Positions 1 through 7,291 of a DNA stretch of 17,024 nucleotides are shown here, one piece after another (positions within the stretch are counted from its first letter, which is position 1; every line of letters begins with the position of its first letter). This stretch comes from UBA5499 sp002426275 (GTDB taxonomy: Bacteria; Bacillota; DTU084). The stretch spans positions 1 through 17,024 of the forward strand of contig CALASN010000177.1 in the NCBI GenBank assembly GCA_937888735.1. The letters are read 5' to 3'. The position numbers and the translations under genes were made by a program. Under the pieces are notes generated by a model. It was not told where the DNA came from, searched no databases, and saw nothing but the letters and a program-made list of their open reading frames with translations.

Positions 1-11
1 GGCGGAGCCGG

Positions 12-3000
12 TCATTCAAAACGAATGTCGTCCAGATAAACGACTGTATCGCTCGCAAGATTCTGCTGATAGATAAAGAATTCGCCGCGCAATTGCGCCA
101 GATCCCACGTCTGGTCGCCAAGTCCAAGATCCCCTTTGAGGCTCAGCCTGATTTTTCTCCACTCTCCGGACGGAAAGGTGAGATTTGTCTCCAGCCTGGA
201 GGACCAATCGTCTTTCGGCAGGGCGAGCCTCACCACCCCGGCGTTTTCCGCTTTCAGCCAAAACGTCAGGTAATCGTACTTTTGGCCCGCGCGCAATCGC
301 TCTGTAGGAAATTTGGTGAAGACTACCGGCGTGCCGCCGGTCTGCGTTTTCTTAGGCAAGGTGAGCTTCAGCGCGTATTGGCCTTGCGGCGCCTTGACAT
401 CCGCATCCCCTTTGCCGCTTCGCCGGGCCACGGGAACGGGCTCGTCGGTTTTCGCTTTAGCGTCCCGCAGGCAGCTCCACTTTTTCTCCGCTTCAAAATC
501 ATCGATCACCAGGCTCTCGCTTACCGTCTCGCCGCTGACGGCAACCAGTGCAGGCACAGCACTGCCGTTGGAGACGAAATCAATGGCGGCAATGGCAACG
601 TCCGGTTTGGGGTTTTCCCAGACGAACAGCCACAGGCCAATCCCCGGCCATTTGAGATTCTCTCTTACGTACGCAATATAGGCTTGGGGCAGATCTCCCG
701 GGAACCACCAGTCGCCGATATTCAACCCGCCCGCCAGATCCACAGTTTCTGTGGTCTCGTCTTCATAATGGATCCGATACTCGCCGATTTTCGTCTTAGA
801 AGACCAGGCCATGGTGTGCAGGAAAAAGAGGCGGCTGAAATTTCGCCCCACAGCGATTCCTTCCACTTTTGCAGGGAAATAGGGCCTACTGCCGCCGGCC
901 AGCACAATACAGCTCTTGCCGCCGTTGCTTGCCGGATCGATGATCTCCATGGGCACGCCCAAGAAGTCCTGCTTGCCAGCTGTCAGCATTCGCATATCAT
1001 TGTCGCCCTGATCCGTCCAGCCGCCTTTTTTGTCGCCGTCCGTCTCATCCTCAAAGCCAGTTGTTACATACGGCCTCAGATCAACGGGCACGATCCGCTC
1101 AGACGCCACGCTGAAACCTTTCTGCGAGGTAAGCCAAGGCTGAGTATAGTAAGACGATTTCTCCGCGTTCAACACGTAATCCAGCACAGCTCTGAGATAA
1201 GTGGCAGCCGCGCCGTCTTCCTGCCAGAGAGCGGCAGCCAAAAGCTGGCTGGTGAAAATCAGCCCTTCGCCGTAAGTGCCTTCGGCAACGGCATTATAAG
1301 TCCCCCGGCCTCCCAAAAATGGTCCGCGCACTGCCAGGGCGTTGACGGTAAAGGGACTGAACGCATATTTGATGCTGTTGCCCCGCTCCGGATTGAGCCA
1401 GGTGTCAAAATGACGCTGAGCCAGGCCTGAGAAAACCGGATGATCCGGAACGGCCAGATCCACGTAAGTGTTCTCCGCGGGATACAACTCCTGCCCCAGA
1501 GGCGAGAGACCCACGTAATTCTGTTCCAGCTGCAGATATCTGCCGCCCTGATAAATCCAGCGCAAGAGCTCTTCGCTGTGCTCCTTTTGAGCGAAGAATT
1601 CTATCAGCGCGGACGCAGGCGGCATCACCAAAACATCGTACTGACTTAAGCTCGCCAAATCATCGATTGGCGTCGCCGCGATCCCCAGTTGTGCCAAGCC
1701 CTCCTGAAACGCTTTGGCTTCTTTGGTGGGGCTATCCCAGACCGCGACTTTCCTCTTTGTCTCAAGCTTTGCCGTTACCTCTGCCGGATCCGCCACCAAA
1801 ACGTCGTAGAAATTGCGGCTCAGCTCGGAGCTGCCGCTATAGACCTGCACCCGCACCTGATAATTGCCTTTGGCCAAACCTTTGGGAATGGTCAAGGAGC
1901 GTTTTTGCTCCGTTTTTTCCCAGGCGGCCAGAGCGGGAATGGCGACTTGATCCAAAGGCCAGCTCCCATCCTGAGAAAACAAAGTTGTTTTCACTACCAA
2001 ATCCCGCAGGGACTGGGACTGGCTGTTGACCAAAAACAGATTCTGCACGTAGCTGCCGCCGCTGAAAAGGTTGGTCAGAAAAACGCCCCCGTCGTAGCGC
2101 AGGCCCACATATAGCGGCTGATTCCAGAGTGCGGCGGCGTTTGTGTCGCTGTCGTGAAACCAAGGCGCGAAGCCTTGGACCTCATCGCTCTGGTACCTAA
2201 TGGCGTCCATGATCCTTTTCCCCAGCGTCTCCCGTCCGTATCTGGCTCCCCGCTTAGGATCCAAAGCCGCCTCAAGGCCGATGGTGCCAGCAAAGCCGAT
2301 CCCGTTTGGCTGCGCCCAAGTGCTGGTCCCTTTAGCGTACTGGGCATATTGCTCGATGTCGTTCAGATTGAAAGCCGGATTAGCGAAAAGACCCCAGGAA
2401 TAGCCCACGCACTCCCAAATGATAAATGGCATCGTATGCTTGCCGTCTTTGCCGTAGATAGCGGCGGTGCTGTCCAGCTTATCTTTGAGGTTTAAGCCAA
2501 AGCCGGTCCAGGCAGAAGTGCTCAATCCAAAATAAGTGTGGAGATCTAAAAAGTCCGTTTCTAATTTCTCGGATCCATAGGCGCCGAGATCCGCCACGCC
2601 CGAGAAGGCGCCCACGGGCCTGCCTGAGCGATCCAGCTGCCGCACCAGCTGGACCTGCTTATCCAGTTGCCGGCAGACGTCGGGCTTGCCGCCGTGTTTC
2701 ACCTCGTTGCCCAGGGACCACATCACAACCGCGGGATGATTGTAATCTCGCGCCACCCACTCCGCAAGCTCGGCTAAATTCCGCTTTTCGAACTCTTCTT
2801 CAGCGATGATATTTGTGAAGGCCCAAGCCCACTCGTTATAGACCATCATCCCCACTTCGTCCGCCACTTCCAGCGCCAGGGGAATGATGGGATGATGAGG
2901 ATTGCGGATGATATTGTAACCCTGACTGCGAAAATCCAGCATCTTCTTGGCCAAAGCGCGTTTTTCCGCCTCTTCGCCGGCGCCCACGCCGCCATAATTC

Positions 3001-5126
3001 ACAGAAGGCAAATTTTCGCCGAATAGATAAAGGCGCCGGCCGTTGAGATAAAAGTCCTTGCCATTCACCTTGAAGTCGCGATAGCCAAACCGCTCTGTAT
3101 GCGCCGTCTTCACAGTACCGGCGTCTTCAAGAGCCAGGGAGAGGTAATACAGATAAGGCTCTTCGGGACTCCAAAGCCGGGGATTCTCAAGGGGAACTTC
3201 GATCCTGCCGCTTTGCTCTCCCGGTTTGACCGTGAGCTTACCCAGGTTCACAGAGGCGATGGTCTGACCATCGCCTTTCATGGCAGACATTACGGTGGCG
3301 TATAAATTCAAGGTTTCTGCTTTCTGAGCTCTGCTGCTGAGAGCATAATCCACAGCGATTGCTCCCTTCCCTAAAAGGGGCGAGATCTCCACCCGCTGAA
3401 AATGGACTGGCTCTTCATAGCGCAGACTGACGTTCTGCCAAAGGCCGCCTTTAATATTGCCGATGCTCCACTGGGAACCATAAGTGTGGGCGGCGGGCAG
3501 TGGCGAGCCAAACCTGTTGCCAAAGTCCGAAAAGACGCGGAGCGCCACGGTATTTGCAGCGCCGAAGCTGACGAAATCAGTGATTTCAACGTCCCAGGGA
3601 GTGAAATCACCATGGTGGCTCCCCACTTGCCGGCCGTTGACAAACAGCAGCGCTTCATAGCCGATCACATCAAAATGCAGAAACACCCTCTCGCCCCGAA
3701 ACGAGGAAGGGATCTCCAGCGCCTTGCGGTACCAACCTTTCACAAAAGGTTTCGCTTCCGTTCTGGCAGCCGGATATTTGCGGTACCAGTCCAGCGGCAC
3801 GTCGATGCTGTCCCAAGAAGCGTCGTTAAAATCCGGCTGCTGGTATCCTTTGGCTAAATCTTCATCAGCGGCAAAAGGCTCTTTGCCAGCTGAAAGGCCT
3901 GAGATCTTCCATTTGCCGTTGAGAGACTGGACAGTTGAGAACTCATCCAGTCCGTAGCTGGCGCCGCCGGCTAATTTCACAGTGAGTTGGTCTTGAGCGG
4001 CCACAGGCGAACTGTAATCTGCAAGCTCCTTTTTGGCCGGATAAAAGGGCGCCACGCCATGCTCCCAAGGATTCTTTGCCGCCAGCTTTTTCAGCTTCCC
4101 TTCGACGGGCTTGCCCAAAGACGAAAGCGGCTTGTTATCGAAGAGCAGCTCCGGCAAGGCGCCAGCTTCTGAAACCTGACCGAAAGCAAATCCACTCACA
4201 TACAGATTGCGATCTTCGTTGCCGGCGTGGGCATCATTGGTGAAGGCGATCTCAACCTGGTATTGCCCTGCCGCCAGTTCCACAGCAGGCGTAACGTACA
4301 ACTGAGGCGTTCCTGAGGCAGTCCAAAGGCAATACTTTTCCCCTACCGACATGCTCATCAGCGGCCAGACGTCCTGGCAGGGTGAGCCCCAGGCTCTGAT
4401 CACGAACTTATAGAGCCCGTCTGCTGCCACATTGATCGTCAGCTTCAGTTGGCTTGGTCCCCAAAAAGAAAGCTGACCTGCTCTGCTCCTCATGTTTTCA
4501 CTGCTGGTGCGCCAGAGGCCGGAGACGGCCCCGGCATACTCGTCGCTCTTCAGCCCGTCGCCGGAGCCCAGCTTCACTTCAGCCTGTTGTCCGCCCTGCG
4601 GCTCCTGGGGCTTACCGTAGGTGGCCAGGGGACGGCCGCCAAAGAGCAGCACAGGCAAGGCAGCTTCGCTTTTCACCGCGCCGAAAGCGATTCCGTTCAA
4701 ATATAAATTACGATCTTCTTTCCCGGCAGATTTATCGTTAAGGAAAGAAATCAAGACTTCATAGTCGCCTGCCTCAAGCTCTATCGCCTTGCTTGCGCAA
4801 ATGATCGGCTTGTCGTTGAGCTTCCAAGAGCCGACATCCTTGCCGGCCACGGAAACCCGCATAATGGGGCCTTCATTTTCACACAGGCTGCCCCAGGCAT
4901 TGATCAGCAATTTATAGAGCCCTTTTCCCGGGGCTGTGACAGTGAGCGACAATTGATGGTTGCCGCCCCAGAAAGAAAGCCTGCCGCTTGCCGCCTTCAT
5001 GTTCTCATTGCTGAGCCGCAACAGAAGGGAATCCACTCCGGCGTAAGAGCCAGCGCCCAGACCCGCGGCCAGGCAGGTGCCGCACAGCAGCAAGAGCACC
5101 ATTGTAATTACAATCGGTCTGCGCAT
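12..5126 (-). CDS. Secreted multimodular glycoside hydrolase family 2 enzyme with two N-terminal CBM36/60-like modules
   Basis: Complete, 1704 aa from the ATG at 5126. AGGAGG at 5136-5141 lies 9 bases upstream; an adjacent TTG at 5129 is the alternative start. A signal peptide covers about residues 1-21. Two related CBM36/60-like modules follow (about 25-170 and 195-340), each with an ND...EDRNLY motif. The GH2 core has a sugar-binding jelly roll (about 400-570), an Ig-like domain (570-685) and a TIM barrel (685-1000). WSLGNEV places the acid/base at Glu808; PFIIWE suggests Glu905 as nucleophile. RNPHHP resembles the conserved Arg/His loop of GH2. After an Ig-like stretch come a glutamine-amidotransferase-like domain (about 1123-1320), an unnamed module (about 1355-1520) and a C-terminal CBM-like jelly roll (about 1540-1704) ending in YLDDIRFE. 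GH2 enzymes are exo-acting beta-glycosidases (galactose, mannose, glucuronic acid and others); the specificity cannot be read from sequence. It probably acts in the periplasm or outside the cell. Last gene of the visible train, 23 bases after its neighbour. Family call firm, substrate unknown. Confidence 0.93.
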   Translation of the reverse strand: MRRPIVITMVLLLLCGTCLAAGLGAGSYAGVDSLLLRLSNENMKAASGRLSFWGGNHQLSLTVTAPGKGLYKLLINAWGSLCENEGPIMRVSVAGKDVGSWKLNDKPIICASKAIELEAGDYEVLISFLNDKSAGKEDRNLYLNGIAFGAVKSEAALPVLLFGGRPLATYGKPQEPQGGQQAEVKLGSGDGLKSDEYAGAVSGLWRTSSENMRSRAGQLSFWGPSQLKLTINVAADGLYKFVIRAWGSPCQDVWPLMSMSVGEKYCLWTASGTPQLYVTPAVELAAGQYQVEIAFTNDAHAGNEDRNLYVSGFAFGQVSEAGALPELLFDNKPLSSLGKPVEGKLKKLAAKNPWEHGVAPFYPAKKELADYSSPVAAQDQLTVKLAGGASYGLDEFSTVQSLNGKWKISGLSAGKEPFAADEDLAKGYQQPDFNDASWDSIDVPLDWYRKYPAARTEAKPFVKGWYRKALEIPSSFRGERVFLHFDVIGYEALLFVNGRQVGSHHGDFTPWDVEITDFVSFGAANTVALRVFSDFGNRFGSPLPAAHTYGSQWSIGNIKGGLWQNVSLRYEEPVHFQRVEISPLLGKGAIAVDYALSSRAQKAETLNLYATVMSAMKGDGQTIASVNLGKLTVKPGEQSGRIEVPLENPRLWSPEEPYLYYLSLALEDAGTVKTAHTERFGYRDFKVNGKDFYLNGRRLYLFGENLPSVNYGGVGAGEEAEKRALAKKMLDFRSQGYNIIRNPHHPIIPLALEVADEVGMMVYNEWAWAFTNIIAEEEFEKRNLAELAEWVARDYNHPAVVMWSLGNEVKHGGKPDVCRQLDKQVQLVRQLDRSGRPVGAFSGVADLGAYGSEKLETDFLDLHTYFGLSTSAWTGFGLNLKDKLDSTAAIYGKDGKHTMPFIIWECVGYSWGLFANPAFNLNDIEQYAQYAKGTSTWAQPNGIGFAGTIGLEAALDPKRGARYGRETLGKRIMDAIRYQSDEVQGFAPWFHDSDTNAAALWNQPLYVGLRYDGGVFLTNLFSGGSYVQNLFLVNSQSQSLRDLVVKTTLFSQDGSWPLDQVAIPALAAWEKTEQKRSLTIPKGLAKGNYQVRVQVYSGSSELSRNFYDVLVADPAEVTAKLETKRKVAVWDSPTKEAKAFQEGLAQLGIAATPIDDLASLSQYDVLVMPPASALIEFFAQKEHSEELLRWIYQGGRYLQLEQNYVGLSPLGQELYPAENTYVDLAVPDHPVFSGLAQRHFDTWLNPERGNSIKYAFSPFTVNALAVRGPFLGGRGTYNAVAEGTYGEGLIFTSQLLAAALWQEDGAAATYLRAVLDYVLNAEKSSYYTQPWLTSQKGFSVASERIVPVDLRPYVTTGFEDETDGDKKGGWTDQGDNDMRMLTAGKQDFLGVPMEIIDPASNGGKSCIVLAGGSRPYFPAKVEGIAVGRNFSRLFFLHTMAWSSKTKIGEYRIHYEDETTETVDLAGGLNIGDWWFPGDLPQAYIAYVRENLKWPGIGLWLFVWENPKPDVAIAAIDFVSNGSAVPALVAVSGETVSESLVIDDFEAEKKWSCLRDAKAKTDEPVPVARRSGKGDADVKAPQGQYALKLTLPKKTQTGGTPVVFTKFPTERLRAGQKYDYLTFWLKAENAGVVRLALPKDDWSSRLETNLTFPSGEWRKIRLSLKGDLGLGDQTWDLAQLRGEFFIYQQNLASDTVVYLDDIRFE
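4107..5054 (-). repeat. Tandem CBM36/60-like modules within the GH2 gene
   Basis: Two successive protein-level repeats of about 145 residues. Both contain LSFWG, then GLYK, then AWGS(L/P)C, then ND....G.EDRNLY. Both end in a conserved tail of the form LP.LLF..(R/K)PL followed by (Y/L)GKP. The ND and EDRN residues match the calcium-site region typical of CBM36/CBM60 xylan- or galactan-binding modules. The match is from memory of the motif, so the family name is tentative, but the duplication itself is visible. A third copy is in the gene at 11593-14250. Confidence 0.7.
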
Positions 5127-5135
5127 CAAACTTGA

Positions 5136-5141
5136 CCTCCT
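5136..5141 (-). promoter_or_regulatory. Ribosome-binding site of the GH2 gene
   Basis: AGGAGG on the minus strand, 6 bases before a TTG and 9 before the ATG that directly follows it. The ATG is preferred as start because other genes here use spacers of 7-9 bases, and it gives the usual Met-Arg-Arg signal-peptide n-region either way. Confidence 0.8.
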
Positions 5142-5149
5142 CGTTTAAT

Positions 5150-7276
5150 TTATTTCACCACTTGCACGCGTTTCGTGACTGTCATCACAGGTTTGCCCGC
5201 GGCGTAGGCTTTAATCTGGATGAAATATAGCCCTTCGGGCACTGGCCTGCCTTGGGCATCTTTGCCATGCCACTCCAGAAAAAGCTCTCCCGCCGGGAAA
5301 GCTTCTCCCTCAAGCAATGATGAGACGCGCCTACCTTTGCTATTGTAAATTCTCACCCAAAGCTCGGACGGAAGACCCGCGACCAACGTCAGTCTGGTCC
5401 CAGTTCCAGAGGCGAGCACATTTCGGGTAGTATCAGCATAGACGATGGGCCCCTTTTGCGCCGCAGCAGCCGCGTCCACTACGGCCAGCTTATTAGCCTC
5501 TGAATAGGAAACCACGCCGGAGGCGAACTGCGTTTTAACTCGCCAATACCAAATCCCGGTAGTTACCGCAAGCGGCAGCGAACATTCTGCCTCTCCAACT
5601 GCCGCAAGCTGCCAAACCTCACCGTGAAACGTTCCACTGCGGCTGTATTGGACAATGTAACTGCCGACGCTATCGGCAAAAGGTACTACCGTCTCCCAAG
5701 CCAACTGCACCTGCCCGTCCTCAGGACGGACCGCGGTTCCAGAGACCGGACTCAACCACTGGGGCACAGCCGGCTTGAGAGGCTCCGCTACCTTAAGGGG
5801 ATCGTTGAGAGAACGATTCCCGGCTTTATCTGCTGAGACGATCTTATAATAATAAGGGACTCCGACGGTAGCTGTCACGTCCCGCCAGCTGTGCGTCTGA
5901 CCCGGCGCTTCCTCTCCAGCGCGGATTTTCGCCAGCAGCTCTAAGTTGTCAGGCGCGCCCCGCCCGCGAAAAATCAAGTAAGAGTGTGGCAGATCTCCGT
6001 CGGAAGCCGGATTCGGCGTCAGCCAGGTCAGCAAAACAAGCCCATTGGGAAGAGGACTGCCTGCCGCGTCCCGTCCGGCCCAGGCCCGGGCCTGGGCCGG
6101 CCCGCCGGGAGGCACTGGATCGCTGGCCGGCTTGCCGCTCACCAGATTACTGGCTTCGGCTGCATTCTCGGCATCGTCCAGCGCCACCACAGCATAGTAA
6201 TATTGCCGGTCGCCTGGAGCTGCAAACCAGTACTGAATGACAGAGCCGGCAGCGCCCCGAAATTCTGGATCTCCAGCTGTGATGTTCACCTCCGCCGCGA
6301 TATTCGCTTCCGAAAACACCGGCTGGCTCAGACGGCAAATCCGATAAGCGGCCGGGAGATCGCCGTCAGGAGCCGCGGCCGGAACTGTCCAGGACAAAAC
6401 CACAACTCCGTTTTGGCTGTCGTCGCCCGAAAGGTCCGACACGGCAAGCGGCGGATTGGGATCGCCTTTCACAGCCCCGGAAAGAGGGCTGGGCAGATAA
6501 TTTTGATTTACAGCGCAGATGCGGTAATACTTTTTCTTTTGTTCATATCCTTGCAGCAGTAGGTTATCCTCCTTGGTACGATAGCTGAAACCGCCTGCTG
6601 CCGAGAAATCCTCTGTTTCGCCTTCATAAATGAAGTATTCCAAGCCGGCTTGCGCCTGCCAGCTCAGGCGGGTCTGCCCGCTGGCATAGGAACTGCTCAA
6701 AGCCGGAGCCAAAGGAAGGAGCGGCTCTCCCGCCTGGCTCAGGAAAAGGCCGTCGAAGTACGCCGCGCCGCTTTCAGCCGCCGAGCCGTTTCCCACTCGG
6801 CAGGCCACAATCACCTGGCTGGCAGCCTCGGGAATTGTGGAGGCCGGAACAGAAAAGCCCAGAAAAGTCCAAGGGTTTTTCCCTTGGAGGACGCCGTACT
6901 CTTGAATGGAAAGATATTGTCCCGCCGCGTTATACCAAATCAAGCGGAGGCTGGCCTCAGTTGTCACAGCGGTAAAATCAGTCTTGAGCCAGCCGCTGAA
7001 AAACAAGTTTTCGCTGTTATCCAAGTTGATTCTATCGTGCTGGATGATCACCTGACCGGTGCATTTTTCTATGGAGCCGGAACGAGTCCCGAACAGCGCC
7101 TGCCGGCTGTCTGCGTAATTGACCGTGGCTTTGCCCGAGTATGCCCACGAGCTCCAGCCGCCTGAAGATTCAAAGCTGGAGTTGCTGACCAAATTGGCGG
7201 ACAGCGCCTGCGCGCAGACCGTGAAACTCAAGGTCCAAAACGCAAGCCATAGCGCTGCTGTAGCTGGTCGCTTCAA
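5150..7276 (-). CDS. Secreted CBM4/9-like, Fn3-repeat protein with FlgD-Ig/T9SS-CTD-like C-terminus
   Basis: Complete, 708 aa from a TTG start at 7276. The upstream in-frame GTG at 7285 overlaps the AGGAGG ribosome-binding site and cannot serve; the TTG sits 8 bases after it. Signal peptide about 1-24 (cleavage near AQA or ALSA). Residues about 28-185 look like a CBM4/9-type jelly roll, opening NLVSNSSFE and closing with AAYFDGLFLSQ. Four Fn3-like repeats follow (about 190-270, 273-382, 385-497, 502-602), with the usual SW/TW and YYY strands and PDGDLP or SDGDLP loops. The last about 95 residues match a FlgD-type Ig domain: RIYNSKGRRV, then WHGKDAQGRPV, then GLYFIQI, ending TKRVQVVK, much like type A C-terminal sorting domains. 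No catalytic residues seen, so it is probably a glycan-binding or scaffold protein. Its layout parallels the gene at 11593-14250. It starts 15 bases after the CBM-barrel gene and ends 23 bases before the GH2 enzyme. Carbohydrate binding is inferred. Confidence 0.88.
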   Translation of the reverse strand: MKRPATAALWLAFWTLSFTVCAQALSANLVSNSSFESSGGWSSWAYSGKATVNYADSRQALFGTRSGSIEKCTGQVIIQHDRINLDNSENLFFSGWLKTDFTAVTTEASLRLIWYNAAGQYLSIQEYGVLQGKNPWTFLGFSVPASTIPEAASQVIVACRVGNGSAAESGAAYFDGLFLSQAGEPLLPLAPALSSSYASGQTRLSWQAQAGLEYFIYEGETEDFSAAGGFSYRTKEDNLLLQGYEQKKKYYRICAVNQNYLPSPLSGAVKGDPNPPLAVSDLSGDDSQNGVVVLSWTVPAAAPDGDLPAAYRICRLSQPVFSEANIAAEVNITAGDPEFRGAAGSVIQYWFAAPGDRQYYYAVVALDDAENAAEASNLVSGKPASDPVPPGGPAQARAWAGRDAAGSPLPNGLVLLTWLTPNPASDGDLPHSYLIFRGRGAPDNLELLAKIRAGEEAPGQTHSWRDVTATVGVPYYYKIVSADKAGNRSLNDPLKVAEPLKPAVPQWLSPVSGTAVRPEDGQVQLAWETVVPFADSVGSYIVQYSRSGTFHGEVWQLAAVGEAECSLPLAVTTGIWYWRVKTQFASGVVSYSEANKLAVVDAAAAAQKGPIVYADTTRNVLASGTGTRLTLVAGLPSELWVRIYNSKGRRVSSLLEGEAFPAGELFLEWHGKDAQGRPVPEGLYFIQIKAYAAGKPVMTVTKRVQVVK
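6075..6100. repeat. Perfect 26-bp GC-only palindrome inside coding sequence
   Basis: The half-site CCGGCCCAGGCCC (6075-6087) is followed directly by its exact reverse complement (6088-6100), with no spacer. It encodes part of a Pro/Gly/Ala-rich linker at the start of the third Fn3 repeat of the 708-aa secreted protein. It could fold into a hairpin in mRNA or single-stranded DNA. No function is known to me, and a chance product of GC-rich linker codons is possible. Confidence 0.9.
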
Positions 7277-7284
7277 AGCTCTCA

Positions 7285-7290
7285 CCTCCT
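7285..7290 (-). promoter_or_regulatory. Ribosome-binding site that forces a TTG start
   Basis: AGGAGG on the minus strand. It begins 1 base after the TGA stop of the upstream gene (7292-7294). The in-frame GTG at 7283-7285 shares a base with this site, so translation must begin at the TTG at 7274-7276, 8 bases away. The closeness to the upstream stop suggests translational coupling. Confidence 0.8.
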
Positions 7291-7291
7291 A

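Noticed and set aside
93..1430. Plus-strand open frame of 445 codons
   Set aside because: It lies wholly within the GH2 gene on the other strand, has no ribosome-binding site or recognisable domain, and its low-complexity Arg/Gln/Pro content is typical of an antisense shadow in GC-rich DNA.
5150..7276. Flagellar hook-capping protein FlgD
   Set aside because: Only the C-terminal Ig-like domain resembles FlgD; the signal peptide, CBM-like and Fn3 domains and the sugar-operon context argue against a flagellar role.
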